A DNA stretch of 64,000 bases from Fen-1364 sp049515135 (GTDB taxonomy: Bacteria > Spirochaetota > Spirochaetia > SZUA-6 > Fen-1364). A program made the translations under genes and the position numbers. The stretch covers positions 124,001-188,000 of the forward strand of contig JBEKUJ010000003.1 in NCBI GenBank assembly GCA_049515135.1. Direction: 5' to 3'. Positions 42,751-52,123 of this stretch are shown in pieces. Every line of letters starts with the position of its first letter. Position 1 is the stretch's first letter. The notes beneath the pieces were generated by a model. It was not told the DNA's origin. It saw only the letters and a program-made list of their open reading frames with translations, and did no database searches.

Positions 42751-45714
42751 TCAGCTGACAGTGACTTCCAATCCCTTTTTGTTCAGGGAGAAGTCCACAA
42801 GACGCGCTCGATCATTTTCGAACTCCTGGGAAAGGAGGGACCGCAGATGACGCGCTGATGAAACGTCTGGAGAAACAAACAGCGCGAAGCCTCCGCCGCC
42901 GGCGCCCAGGAGTTTCATGCCGGACGTGTACGGCGTCGTTTCCCTGATTACGCCCTCGATCTCATCGTTTGTGGTGCTGGGATGAACAAGCCTGTTCTCT
43001 TGAAACGATTCGGCGATTACCCGGGAAAGGCGATCCAGGTCACGAAGCGCAATGGCGTCTCTGCCGTCCCGCGCGAGCTCCCTGACCCGGCCATGCGTGA
43101 ACAGATATGCCCTTCCCATCCCATTGACCCAACCCACCACATCCTGGAGTATGCCTTTCGCGAGCCTGGTAAAACCAGTGTAGAAGAGCGTCATCCTTTC
43201 GGTGCATTCAGCGGATTCGAACATCCACGGATCGAGCTGGCGGACTACCGGCCGCGGCTTGAGAGCCGGACGAGATTCGATGTACTTGACACCGCCGACC
43301 AGCCCTCCAATCTGATCCTGCCAGCCCCCTCCGGTTGTCAGCATCTGCTCCATTTCCAGCACCTGGAGAAAAAGCTCGTCGCGAAGCGCATTCAAGCCGT
43401 AGAAACGCTCCACGGCAGAGAGAATTGTCCCTGCAAGGATGGAGGAGGTGCCCAGGCCGGATCCCTTTGGAACGGCGCACAGCAGTGTCAGCTCCAGTCC
43501 GCCTCCGGCTGCCTCGAACAGGGGCTGCAGCGGTGCGCCGTCCGCTTCTCCGGCACCGAGCCCCAGCAACACGAGCGCGGCCCTTGGCAGGGCGAACGGG
43601 CTGCCGGGGTCCCAGTAGCGTCGCAGGCTTGAGGAATCGGTGATGATTTCCGTCAGTCCAAGATCGATGGAGTGGAGCGTCAGCCGCGGCTCTGATGTGC
43701 GCCGGGCAAACACCTGGATTGGGCTCTGACCGTTCAAATCCACGGCCACGTTCAGAACAGCCCCGCCGTAACGGTTCGTGTAGGGGGGAGTGTCGGTCCA
43801 GCCGCCCGCCAGGTCCAGTCGAACGGGAGAGCGTGCCCATACTATCTGGTCTAGCTTGACCGCACATCGCAAATGGCCTCCTGCGGCGCGCGGAGCAAAC
43901 GGAACCTCGACCCTGTCCACCGCAGCGATTCCGTTTACGCCCGCTGCTCTCAGCGCTGCGCTTCGGTAAGCCTTCAGGAGAGGCTCGTCCGTGGCAGCGC
44001 ACCTTCTCACCAGCAGGGTGGCATCAAGCCCTCCGGCGACAAGCTCTGCCAGCTCAGAGGCAGGAATTGCAAAAAAGCCGCCTGATTCCAGCGCACGCCC
44101 AATCTCCCGGCTTCGGACCTCGCAGCGCCCAACGTCCCTGGCGACTGCGTCGGTGCATGCGTTTGCCTCTGCCAGCGAGTATCGTCGCGATGCAAGGAAC
44201 CATTTCTTCCATTCAGCCATGTCGCCGGGCGGTTGCCAGTAGCCCTCGAGTTGCTGGGCGCGAGCCCCTGCAGGAAACAGCTCCGCAGCGTAAAGATCGG
44301 TTGCGGTACCTTTGGGGAATGCGTCCTCTATCGAGAGACCGCGCTCTGCCAGCCATTCCGAAAGCGGTTTGTTGCAAAAAATCACTCTGTCGTGGTTTTT
44401 CTGGGGTTTGAACGAGTCATTTCTGTGATAGACAAGCCGAATCGTCACAGGCATTCCATGGTCTTCAAGTCTTCGCTCGTCGATAGCGAATCCTCGTGGC
44501 ACCGGATTCTGAATGACGAGGTCCCTGAGGCCGACCAGCAGGTTTTCCCCTTCGCAGCGGATGTTCACTGTACGACAGTCCTCGGCGTATACGCCTCCGG
44601 CTCCCGGCTCGATCTGTGCGTCAAGGCAATCAAATCGGACAAGGCTTGGTCCTGCCTCGGGAACGAGCTCTTCGTGCGGCAGAGAGTAGAACGGAAGAAG
44701 CCCTTTCTGTCGGAGCTCCCGGCAGGCAGCGGGGAACTCCTCCGCGCTGCCGAAATGGATGAATGAGGCCTGCCTCACAAGCGCTCCGGAGAGCCCGCAC
44801 GGGTGGAACGATTCGAAAAGCAGGTCAAGGATTTCAGCGGGCGCAGCGCTCCTTTCAGCAAGTCTCGACCGGTACGATTCTTTGTCCAGACTGCCGAGGC
44901 ACGCAGTGAGCAGCTCCAGATACATGTCCAGCGGGAGCTGTCCCTTTTCTACCCTTTCGGCGATGCTCCCCTCCGCAAGCGGTTCCAGGGCGCTGGCAAG
45001 AAGGCACCGAAGCGCTTGACCTCGGAAGGAAACAATGCCGATATCCACGGCGCACGACTCGGTCCCCTCAATCCTGGCTTCTTGCGCCAGGAACTTGGCC
45101 GACGCCTTCTGATGATAGTCTCGCACTGCGCCCGTGATCGGGTCGAAGGCGAATACTCCATGGCGGGACCCGGTCTCGAAAGACTCGGGAGCGGAGAATC
45201 CGCACAGGGGCCCATCCGGAAGGTTCAGAAGATCAGTGTTGAAGTCAACGAGGGCATCGCCAGATGTGACAAGAATCTCCCCGTTTCGCCAGGGATACTT
45301 CAGAAAGAGTGAGAGCTCCATGTCCAGAACAACGGGTGGCAGGAAGGAGCTGGACGGCGCGGGCACAGGAGCAAATATCTTCCCTTCGGGGACGTAGCAC
45401 GGCAACCGTCGGGACTCCCCGCCTGCGTGGATCATGAGGATACGCCGGCTGGAAAGGCGTGAATCCGCCTCTTCGAGCCCGCTCTTGCCGCGGTTTCCGT
45501 TCAGATCGAGCCCCTCATCTCGCAAGAGATTCAGGAGCGCCCAGATAGTCCCGCCGCCTGATCCAGCCCTGCCCGCGCGGGGGTCGGAATAGACGCGAAA
45601 ATCGATCTCCCGAGGGTATAGGCCCCGTTCTCTGCGTCGCTGCAGGAGCTTCCTGAAGACTTCCGCCTGCCGCTCGTCAGAGGCTGTTATGATGCATGTG
45701 TCGAGGATGGGCAT
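42751..45714 (-). CDS. fkp: Bifunctional fucokinase / L-fucose-1-phosphate guanylyltransferase (Fkp type)
   Basis: A 987-residue enzyme resembling Bacteroides Fkp (about 950 residues). N-terminal guanylyltransferase half: GSGGGTIWALLNLL (51-64) and MIHAGGESRRLPCY (94-107), matching the family's HAGGxSRRLP. C-terminal GHMP kinase half: SPVRLDLAGGWTDTPPY from about 630, ATP loop PKGSGLGTSSILAG at about 750, and LLGAGGGGFALF at about 937. It turns scavenged L-fucose into fucose-1-phosphate and then GDP-fucose. The window also has three fucosyltransferases. Both catalytic halves look intact. L-fucose is the likely substrate; D-arabinose or related sugars are possible. Confidence 0.85.
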   Translation of the reverse strand: MPILDTCIITASDERQAEVFRKLLQRRRERGLYPREIDFRVYSDPRAGRAGSGGGTIWALLNLLRDEGLDLNGNRGKSGLEEADSRLSSRRILMIHAGGESRRLPCYVPEGKIFAPVPAPSSSFLPPVVLDMELSLFLKYPWRNGEILVTSGDALVDFNTDLLNLPDGPLCGFSAPESFETGSRHGVFAFDPITGAVRDYHQKASAKFLAQEARIEGTESCAVDIGIVSFRGQALRCLLASALEPLAEGSIAERVEKGQLPLDMYLELLTACLGSLDKESYRSRLAERSAAPAEILDLLFESFHPCGLSGALVRQASFIHFGSAEEFPAACRELRQKGLLPFYSLPHEELVPEAGPSLVRFDCLDAQIEPGAGGVYAEDCRTVNIRCEGENLLVGLRDLVIQNPVPRGFAIDERRLEDHGMPVTIRLVYHRNDSFKPQKNHDRVIFCNKPLSEWLAERGLSIEDAFPKGTATDLYAAELFPAGARAQQLEGYWQPPGDMAEWKKWFLASRRYSLAEANACTDAVARDVGRCEVRSREIGRALESGGFFAIPASELAELVAGGLDATLLVRRCAATDEPLLKAYRSAALRAAGVNGIAAVDRVEVPFAPRAAGGHLRCAVKLDQIVWARSPVRLDLAGGWTDTPPYTNRYGGAVLNVAVDLNGQSPIQVFARRTSEPRLTLHSIDLGLTEIITDSSSLRRYWDPGSPFALPRAALVLLGLGAGEADGAPLQPLFEAAGGGLELTLLCAVPKGSGLGTSSILAGTILSAVERFYGLNALRDELFLQVLEMEQMLTTGGGWQDQIGGLVGGVKYIESRPALKPRPVVRQLDPWMFESAECTERMTLFYTGFTRLAKGILQDVVGWVNGMGRAYLFTHGRVRELARDGRDAIALRDLDRLSRVIAESFQENRLVHPSTTNDEIEGVIRETTPYTSGMKLLGAGGGGFALFVSPDVSSARHLRSLLSQEFENDRARLVDFSLNKKGLEVTVS

Positions 45715-45725
45715 TTATTGTCCAC

Positions 45726-46787
45726 TCACGCGCGTCCTTGTTGATGGTAGCTCTGAAACCATTCTACAAATCGTCTGACCCCTTCCTCCAGCGTCGTGGA
45801 AGGCCTCCAGCCGAAATCTCGCGCCATGAGGGAGAGGTCCGCCTCCGTTGCGGCCACATCTCCCGGCTGCATGGGAAGCCGTCGATATTCCGCTTTCCTG
45901 CCAAGGCTGTGCTCCAATTCGGATACCAGCCTTGCAAGCGGCTCTGCGCGGTTGCTGCCGATATTATAGATCCTGAAAGGCGCGGAAGACGATGACGGAT
46001 CCGGGTTCGCTGGGTCCCAGGAAGCGTCGGGAGCAGCCGGGTGGTCCAGAATCCGCGCAATACCTTCCACCACATCATCGATATAAGTGAAATCCCTTTT
46101 CATCTCTCCTGAGTTGAACAAATCAATTGGCACGCCATCCGTGATAGCGCGAGCGAACCTGTAGTAAGCCATGTCGGGCCGTCCCCACGGACCATACACC
46201 GTGAAGAATCGAAGGCCAGTCACCGGCAGGCCGTAGAGGTGGGCGTATGAATGGGCCATCATCTCGTTGGCCTTTTTCGATGCGGCATAAAGACTTACGG
46301 GATGGTCGGTGTGGGAGCGCTCACTGAACGGAATGTCGCGCGAGAGCCCATACACCGAGGAGCTGGAAGCAAAGGCAAGATGTCTCACTCCCGAAGTCCG
46401 GCATCCCTCCAGCACATTCAGAAAGCCTTCGACGTTCGCTTTTGTGTAGGCTCGGGGGTTCACCAGGCTGTAGCGGACGCCAGCCTGCGCGGCAAGATGG
46501 CACACACGGGCGAAGCGCTGTTCCGCAAACAAGGCTTCCATGCCGGAGCGCTCCTCCAGGGTCAGCTTCTGAAATCGGATCCCCGGAAGCGTCCGGCTCT
46601 GCCGGAGGGCCCCTGAGTCCGCATCTTCAGGGCTGATCCCAAGCTCCAGGAGTCGCGCCTTTTTCAACTCAGGATCGTAATAGTCGTTAATCGAATCAGT
46701 CCCCACCACCTGCTCACCACGCTTCGCAAGCAGGCGGCAGAGATGGAACCCTATAAAGCCAGCGGCGCCGGTTACAAGGGTTGCCAT
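45726..46787 (-). CDS. UDP-glucuronate 4-epimerase
   Basis: A 353-residue extended SDR. LVTGAAGFIGFHLCRLLAKR, DSINDYYDPELKKARLLEL, ASSSSVYGLSRDIPFSE, catalytic YAASKK, and FFTVYGPWGRPDMAYYRFAR are the hallmark sequence of UDP-glucuronate 4-epimerases, which make UDP-galacturonate. ATG 46787 is preferred over the overlapping GTG (46793) because it gives the usual MxxLVTGAAG start. It sits between a GT4 gene and fkp. Confidence 0.88.
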   Translation of the reverse strand: MATLVTGAAGFIGFHLCRLLAKRGEQVVGTDSINDYYDPELKKARLLELGISPEDADSGALRQSRTLPGIRFQKLTLEERSGMEALFAEQRFARVCHLAAQAGVRYSLVNPRAYTKANVEGFLNVLEGCRTSGVRHLAFASSSSVYGLSRDIPFSERSHTDHPVSLYAASKKANEMMAHSYAHLYGLPVTGLRFFTVYGPWGRPDMAYYRFARAITDGVPIDLFNSGEMKRDFTYIDDVVEGIARILDHPAAPDASWDPANPDPSSSSAPFRIYNIGSNRAEPLARLVSELEHSLGRKAEYRRLPMQPGDVAATEADLSLMARDFGWRPSTTLEEGVRRFVEWFQSYHQQGRA

Positions 46788-46789
46788 GA

Positions 46790-47914
46790 TCACGACCTTC
46801 CCATGCCCGCCAGCCGATCAACAGCCTCGATGTAAACGCTAATGACGATTCGTTCGTCGAAACGTTCCTTCATGTACCGTCTTGATGACTCTCCCAATCG
46901 CGCTCGCTGCGCGCGGCTCATCGCCAGGATTGCTTCCATCTTTTCTGCGAGGTCCGCTGGGTCCCGGGGCTTGCAAAGAAAGCCATTTTCGGCGTCTCTT
47001 ACCGGTTCGCGGGTGCCCACGGAGTCCGCGGCAATCAGTGGCTTTCCCATGCTCGCCGCCTCCAGGAGGGATCTCGGCACGCCTTCGCGATAGTACGAGG
47101 GAAGTACCACGCAGTCAGAGGCGGCCAGGAAAGGTCGAATATCGTCCACATGGCTGTAACGATGAATGATGCCCTCGCTCTCTGCTTCCTTCAGCTTCGA
47201 GTCCTCGACGCATTCGGGATCCCGAGGGTCGTGGCTTCCAAGGAGGACGAACTGAGCCTTCGGTTGCTTTGATCTCACGCTGCGAGCCGCTGCGATGAAG
47301 TCCTCCACGCCTTTCGCTTTCAGGAGCCTCGCCACCAGGAGGAACGTGAACGGTCCGTCTCCGCGGGGCCGGGGCGCAAATCGATCTGTGTCGACGCCGG
47401 ACCCGGGAACAAGACCCGTTCGGTCCTGGCGCACCATCCCGCCCCGGATAAAAAGAGCGCGATCGTCGCTATTTTGAAACAGAACCAGGTCAGCGCGCCG
47501 GAAGGCATAGCGATAAAGCTGCCTGGCCAGGATCTCCCGCGGCCCGCCGGAAAACATCGTGCCCAGCCCTGTGATCGTGTTGATGACGGGAACGCCAAGG
47601 GACCCCGCGGCGATTGATCCGTAGATGTCCGGCTTGATCGTGTATTGCAGAGCCACCACGGGCTCGAGCTCCCGGTAGGCGTCCTTGAACCGCCGGACAG
47701 CGGAAAGCTCGCGGAGGGGGTTGGTTCCCCTGGCATCGAGGTCGAGGTGCCGATGCTCGGCCCCGGTAGCGACCACGCGGCCGGTGTACTCGTCGCGCGG
47801 CGCAAGAACGGTCACCCGCCATCCGCGTTCCAGAAACGCGCGGATCAGCGGCAGGCGGAACATGTAGACGTACCAGCAGGTGTTATAGGCGATGACGAGG
47901 TGGTTGTCAGGCAA
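46790..47914 (-). CDS. GT4 glycosyltransferase
   Basis: A 374-residue GT-B enzyme. The C-terminal half has FLLVARLLKAKGVEDFIAAA and the donor-site stretch LPSYYREGVPRSLLEAASMG. The N-terminus (VIAYNTCWYVYMFRLPLIRA) and LQYTIKPDIYGSIAA are like those of PglA/WbpY-like bacillosamine or hexosamine transferases. The start is a TTG at 47914, 8 nt after the previous stop; no better start exists without loss of the first strand. Cytoplasmic, acting on a lipid-linked sugar chain; sugar unknown. Confidence 0.85.
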   Translation of the reverse strand: MPDNHLVIAYNTCWYVYMFRLPLIRAFLERGWRVTVLAPRDEYTGRVVATGAEHRHLDLDARGTNPLRELSAVRRFKDAYRELEPVVALQYTIKPDIYGSIAAGSLGVPVINTITGLGTMFSGGPREILARQLYRYAFRRADLVLFQNSDDRALFIRGGMVRQDRTGLVPGSGVDTDRFAPRPRGDGPFTFLLVARLLKAKGVEDFIAAARSVRSKQPKAQFVLLGSHDPRDPECVEDSKLKEAESEGIIHRYSHVDDIRPFLAASDCVVLPSYYREGVPRSLLEAASMGKPLIAADSVGTREPVRDAENGFLCKPRDPADLAEKMEAILAMSRAQRARLGESSRRYMKERFDERIVISVYIEAVDRLAGMGRS

Positions 47915-47921
47915 GCGAACC

Positions 47922-49109
47922 TCAGGCCGGAAAAAGCAAACGTTCGTAGGCCGCGGCTGACCTTTCGATTGTAAAGTCAGCCGCCCTCAACGGGCCCTTG
48001 CGGGAGAGATCTGCGCTCAGCACGCTGTCACCGAGCAACGCCCGCAGCGCACCCTCCAGGGCTCGCACAGAGCCTACGGGGTAGAGAATGCCGTACTGCG
48101 CCAGCTCCATGCCGGAACCAGGTTCAAGGAGATGGGCAGAGTCACTGGAAGGAGAGAGGATTTCGCGGGGTCCATAAGCGCAATCTGAGGCAATGACCGG
48201 GACACCTGAAGCAAGCGCCTCCACGATGGCCATGCCGAACCCCTCAGTTCCCGAAGTTGAAACAAATGCCTTGCAGCCTGCCAGGGCGGAAAGGGGATCG
48301 GCTAGAGTGCCCAAAAACTTGGTGCGTTCGCCTATGCCGGATTCTGATGCCCTGCGTTCCAGCGCTTTTCGGCAGGGCCCGTCGCCCACCAGGCGCAACT
48401 CCAGTCCCGGGAAATCGGGGGCGATACGGGCAAAAGCGTCGATGAGATCCTGGTAGCGCTTGAGATCAACCAACCTGCCAATACCGACAACGGCCTCCGC
48501 CGGCTGCGCAGCTCTTGCTGCGCGCGCGGCTGCGCGGGTGTTGATCGGGTCGTGCAACACAATGCAGCGATCCGCCGGCAGCGCAAGGAGCCTCGCGCTC
48601 TCCGCTGCCGCTCCAGCCGAGACGTTTGCAACGATGTCAGCCTTCGGGTAGAGCCACCGGCACAGAAACCAGCTGATTCGACCCTGGAATCCCTCCTCCT
48701 GAAGCCGGCTCAGGCGCGTGTGGTTGACGGCAACCGTCCTGCGCCGGGAGCGCAGAAGCACCGTTGCCAGAATATTGACGGCATTTGCCCTGAACAGGTG
48801 GCTCATGACAACGTCGACATGATGCCGGGCTATATAGCCGGAGAGCCGCATGGCCAGGAAAGGGAGCGCAAGGAGCTTCACAATCCCGTTTGCAGAGGAC
48901 GGCATCCGGGAAAGATGAAAAACTTCAAGTGGAACAGGGAGAGCTTCATTCGCCGGAGGCAACTCCAGGGACAGAAGATGCACCTCGCGTCCCCGTCTGC
49001 GAAGCTCGACTGCCATTTCAGCAACCGCGCGTTCCGCACCTCCGGTCCCCAGGCTGTTAATGAGAAGAATGGGTTCGGAGGCGCTAGCGTTGTCACTTCT
49101 TGAAGACAT
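47922..49109 (-). CDS. GT4 glycosyltransferase
   Basis: A 395-residue GT-B enzyme with the acceptor-side motif INSLGTGGAERAVAEMAVEL, middle VVGIGRLVDLKRYQDLIDAF, and donor motif GTEGFGMAIVEALASGVPVI. The pattern is common in O-antigen and capsule clusters. The 5' end overlaps the preceding GT2 gene by 17 nt. Donor and acceptor not predictable. Confidence 0.87.
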   Translation of the reverse strand: MSSRSDNASASEPILLINSLGTGGAERAVAEMAVELRRRGREVHLLSLELPPANEALPVPLEVFHLSRMPSSANGIVKLLALPFLAMRLSGYIARHHVDVVMSHLFRANAVNILATVLLRSRRRTVAVNHTRLSRLQEEGFQGRISWFLCRWLYPKADIVANVSAGAAAESARLLALPADRCIVLHDPINTRAAARAARAAQPAEAVVGIGRLVDLKRYQDLIDAFARIAPDFPGLELRLVGDGPCRKALERRASESGIGERTKFLGTLADPLSALAGCKAFVSTSGTEGFGMAIVEALASGVPVIASDCAYGPREILSPSSDSAHLLEPGSGMELAQYGILYPVGSVRALEGALRALLGDSVLSADLSRKGPLRAADFTIERSAAAYERLLFPA

Positions 49110-49803
49110 TGTATTTCAAGATGCACCAAATCGCGTGAACTCCATCCCGCCAGCCGATTTTTTTTCCTTCCTCGTATGTCCTGCCATAATATGATATGCC
49201 AACTTCGTATACGACACACTTCTTCTTTGCGATTTTCGCCGTGATTTCGGGCTCAAATCCAAATCTGTCTTCCTCAATAGAGATAGACTTGATGACGTCA
49301 GCCTTGAAAGCTTTGTAGCACGTTTCCATGTCAGTGAGGTCAAGGCCCGTGAAAATGTTTGAGAGAGTCGTTAAAAATGTGTTGCCAACTCTATGCCAGT
49401 AATAGAGAACTCTGTGGGGGCCTCCGCTGAGGAATCTCGAGCCGTACACCACGTCGGCCTTTCCCCGAAGAATGGGGTCCAGGAGAAGGGGATACTCTTG
49501 AGGATCATACTCCAAGTCTGAATCTTGTATGATAACGATGTCACCTGTTACGGCGGCAATGCCAGTCCGCAGAGCAGCGCCCTTGCCTTGGTTCTTCTCA
49601 TGATAAATGACTTTCGTAACCAAGGGAGCTACCTCGTTCTTCAGGATCTCACGAGTGCCATCCATGGAACAGTCATCAACAATGATGATTTCTTTGCCTT
49701 CAACTGGCGACTCATTCACCGCCTGGACGACAGAGCGGATGGTATCCTTCTCGTTGTAGCACGGGATAACTACAGAGAGTACAACTCCTGGCTTCTTAGA
49801 CAT
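49093..49803 (-). CDS. GT2 polyprenyl-phosphate-type glycosyltransferase
   Basis: A 236-residue GT-A enzyme: VLSVVIPCYNEKDTIRSVVQ, IIIVDDCSMDGTREIL, IIQDSDLEYDPQEYPLLLDP and VYGSRFLSGGPHRV. This is the DPM1/GtrB-like set that loads a sugar on polyprenyl phosphate, but it lacks the membrane tail. ATG 49803 is chosen over a longer in-frame start that adds an unrelated N-terminus. The gene is AT-richer than the surrounding cluster. Confidence 0.85.
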   Translation of the reverse strand: MSKKPGVVLSVVIPCYNEKDTIRSVVQAVNESPVEGKEIIIVDDCSMDGTREILKNEVAPLVTKVIYHEKNQGKGAALRTGIAAVTGDIVIIQDSDLEYDPQEYPLLLDPILRGKADVVYGSRFLSGGPHRVLYYWHRVGNTFLTTLSNIFTGLDLTDMETCYKAFKADVIKSISIEEDRFGFEPEITAKIAKKKCVVYEVGISYYGRTYEEGKKIGWRDGVHAIWCILKYNVFKK

Positions 49804-49840
49804 TCTCTCTCCTCTTGAAGGATATGCGAGCAATTCGAAC

Positions 49841-50547
49841 CTATTCTTGTTCAGGAAGAAACACGAATAGGTTCGAGCTGAAGGGTCCAATCATCAGCCC
49901 TGTATACCCAACGATGCTTTTTCTAGCCGAAGGGGCAAGTCGACGCAGGCGGTTCTTTGACAATAGAATAAGTCTCTCTTGACGACACCATTCGGTCTTG
50001 TCGATCAGCTTACATGCAAGTCGAAATCCAAAGTCGGTCCAATGCATAAGGGGAATTGCAGTGTGGTGTCAATCGGGAAAAAACGGTTAGGCACGGTAAT
50101 GAACACCTTGCGTGCAACCCGGTGTAGCTCTGAAATGAAATTAATCTGCTTCTGGAGACTTCCAACGTGCTCCAATACGGCATTTGCCGTCGAAATTGTA
50201 AATTGACCATCAGAAAATGGAAGTCGTTCTCCTGCTTCGATCTGATAATAGGCAACCGCTGGAAAAGTTGCCTGGAAATCCTCTCCGGCTCCAAGCCCAG
50301 CAGCAGTAATCTTTGCGGGAAACAGATATTTCCTTTCAAGAGCGTTTGATGCTTTCGTAATGATATCTGATACCCCAACATCGAGGATGGTGTCTTCCTC
50401 TGTCGGCGCACACCATCGAATAAAATCGTTGTATATACGGTCTCGAGCAATAACCGCGACTCGCTCTGCGAAGCTGCCAGGCGCAACAGCCTCATAGTAT
50501 TCAGAGTCTATTCTTCTCGGGGAATTGTTTTTCTTCATCAACTGCAC
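49841..50547 (-). pseudogene. Frameshifted class I SAM methyltransferase
   Basis: The intact frame from GTG 50547 gives 180 residues with a SAM-binding region (TEEDTILDVGVSDII) and SFISELHRVARKVFITVPNR. It then runs into 20 unrelated residues and stops at 50005. In another frame the expected end of the family continues: HHTAIPLMHWTDFGFRLACK, then VGYTGLMIGPFSSNLFVFLP, to a stop at 49841. Adding one base near 50068-50070 (ATTGA-CAC) would rejoin them as a protein of about 235 residues. It is either a real decay, a sequencing error, or a phase-variation event; there is no homopolymer at the exact site (a six-A run lies 8-13 nt away). ATG 50538 is an alternative start. Confidence 0.75.
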
Positions 50548-51399
50548 CTAGTCCAGCAACATCATGTTCCGCATTGTTGTGTGGTGAGGTGACTTGCTGT
50601 AGTCCATGCCGGGCACCTTCCATATCCCGAGGCCATGGAGATCGATGCCGCCCTGTCCGGGACGTTTGCCGGTCTTCTGCATCCAGGACCACACGGCCTG
50701 AGTCAAAGCAAGGGGACCGGTGAAATGGTTTCCGGCAACGCTTACCTTTTCGAAGCGTCTTCCTCTGTAGAAGGGGGCGTGTCGCACGATCAGATTGATC
50801 GCTTCCTCGAGAATGGGGCTGCCCTTTTCAAAGCAGAGAAACCAGTTGCAGATGACCCTGTCCGGGTGATCGAGATTGGCGCGGATTGAGTCCGGCGGGC
50901 CAGGGAGGAAGACTTCGGGGTCGGCGTAGGTCCCGGGGTTCATGAAGCTTTCCCACGTGTTGCCCTCGAAGGAAACAAGCTCGGAAAAGCTGTCCGGGAG
51001 GATCTCTCGTATCGGAATTTTCACTGCACTCTTTATATCGCAATAGATGCCTCCTTCCCGGTAGAGAATGCAGTACCGCCATATGTCAGCCTTCTCTGCC
51101 GGCATGTGGACTTCCTTGAACAAACTCAAGATGGGATGGCCGGCGTAGCTGGATTCCATGTACGCGGCCATCTGGCGGTCGTCGAAGAAGGAGAAGGAGT
51201 AGTCCGGGTTCATCCTCCGGAACTGTATGACCTTGTATGCAAGCAGCAAGGGCAATGCCGGACGGATCCAGGTCTGGTAGACGCGTTTTGGAATCTTCCC
51301 GTGCCCCTGCCCTACTTCGGTGTAGAGGAAGTTGATGTTGATGGGGGGAATATGCCTGTAGATGAGCTTCAGAATAGGCTTCAAGACCTTCTTGAACAT
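50548..51399 (-). CDS. GT32-type glycosyltransferase (Gly_transf_sug)
   Basis: A 283-residue protein of the OCH1/capsular GT32 type: IPKRVYQTWIRPALP, EKADIWRYCILYREGGIYCD. The DXD metal motif of this group is DIK here (GGIYCDIKSAVKI), with Lys in place of the second Asp; some viral and bacterial relatives share this to my recollection. The C-terminal part has HFTGPLALTQAV. No signal peptide. Stop codon adjoins the start of the methyltransferase gene. Acceptor unknown. Confidence 0.8.
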   Translation of the reverse strand: MFKKVLKPILKLIYRHIPPININFLYTEVGQGHGKIPKRVYQTWIRPALPLLLAYKVIQFRRMNPDYSFSFFDDRQMAAYMESSYAGHPILSLFKEVHMPAEKADIWRYCILYREGGIYCDIKSAVKIPIREILPDSFSELVSFEGNTWESFMNPGTYADPEVFLPGPPDSIRANLDHPDRVICNWFLCFEKGSPILEEAINLIVRHAPFYRGRRFEKVSVAGNHFTGPLALTQAVWSWMQKTGKRPGQGGIDLHGLGIWKVPGMDYSKSPHHTTMRNMMLLD

Positions 51400-51403
51400 T
51401 TCC

Positions 51404-52123
51404 TTACTTCACCCCGAGAAGTCCTGCAAAAGCGTACAGCGGCGAGAGCCAATGGTCTTCCCGTACTACGGCGCCCCCGAATCTCAATTTGAACTCGTCG
51501 ATCCCGGCGCGATCTTCCGTATCTGGCGTCCCCGATGCAATCCCACCGAGGTCATAGGTCCGTATTCGGAGGTCCCGCAGGTAGAGCATGTCTTTCCAGT
51601 GGCACCAGCGGTTGGCACGACCAACGAGCGCGGAATTAGCGCTCTCAAACCTGCCGGAAGATGAGTAAAGGAAGCGCGCCCGCGATTCTTTGTCATCCAC
51701 GATGTATGCATGTTGAGCCAGGGTTTTTCCCGCCAAAGTCGCCCGCGTCAAGAGCAATGCACCTCCGAATGAACGAAGCCGCGGAAGATCGACCCCTTCG
51801 ATTCCTTTTTCACGGGCAAAAGAGGCGTGGAAGGAGGTGAACTCTGCGAGGTCCACATCAGCGCTCCAGAGGATCCCTTCTCCTCCGGCGCGGCGGATTT
51901 CGGAGCGAACGTTCCGGTGCATGTCCGCCATGATCTGTTCAGGGTCCCGGCTCAGGTCGATAAGGACAGTGCTGAATGGGCGCCGCACGAACAGCCCTGC
52001 CGGCCGGCTGCCAAGATACTGCAGGTATGCCACCAGCCCAAGAGCGTCGAGAGGTGCGGCGCGCCGGGCGAACCACTTCTGCTCGTAGGCCAGGCCGTGC
52101 TTTATTCTCCTTATCTCGATCAT
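51404..52123 (-). CDS. FemAB-like / GNAT-fold transferase
   Basis: A 239-residue protein resembling FemAB/peptidoglycan-bridge and 'GNAT family' transferases: STVLIDLSRDPEQIMADMHR, NVRSEIRRAGGEG, YSSSGRFESANSALVGRANR and TYDLGGIASGTPDTED. In surface-glycan clusters such enzymes add acyl or aminoacyl groups to sugars. The ATG overlaps the stop of the GHMP-uridylyltransferase gene. Substrate unknown. Confidence 0.72.
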   Translation of the reverse strand: MIEIRRIKHGLAYEQKWFARRAAPLDALGLVAYLQYLGSRPAGLFVRRPFSTVLIDLSRDPEQIMADMHRNVRSEIRRAGGEGILWSADVDLAEFTSFHASFAREKGIEGVDLPRLRSFGGALLLTRATLAGKTLAQHAYIVDDKESRARFLYSSSGRFESANSALVGRANRWCHWKDMLYLRDLRIRTYDLGGIASGTPDTEDRAGIDEFKLRFGGAVVREDHWLSPLYAFAGLLGVK

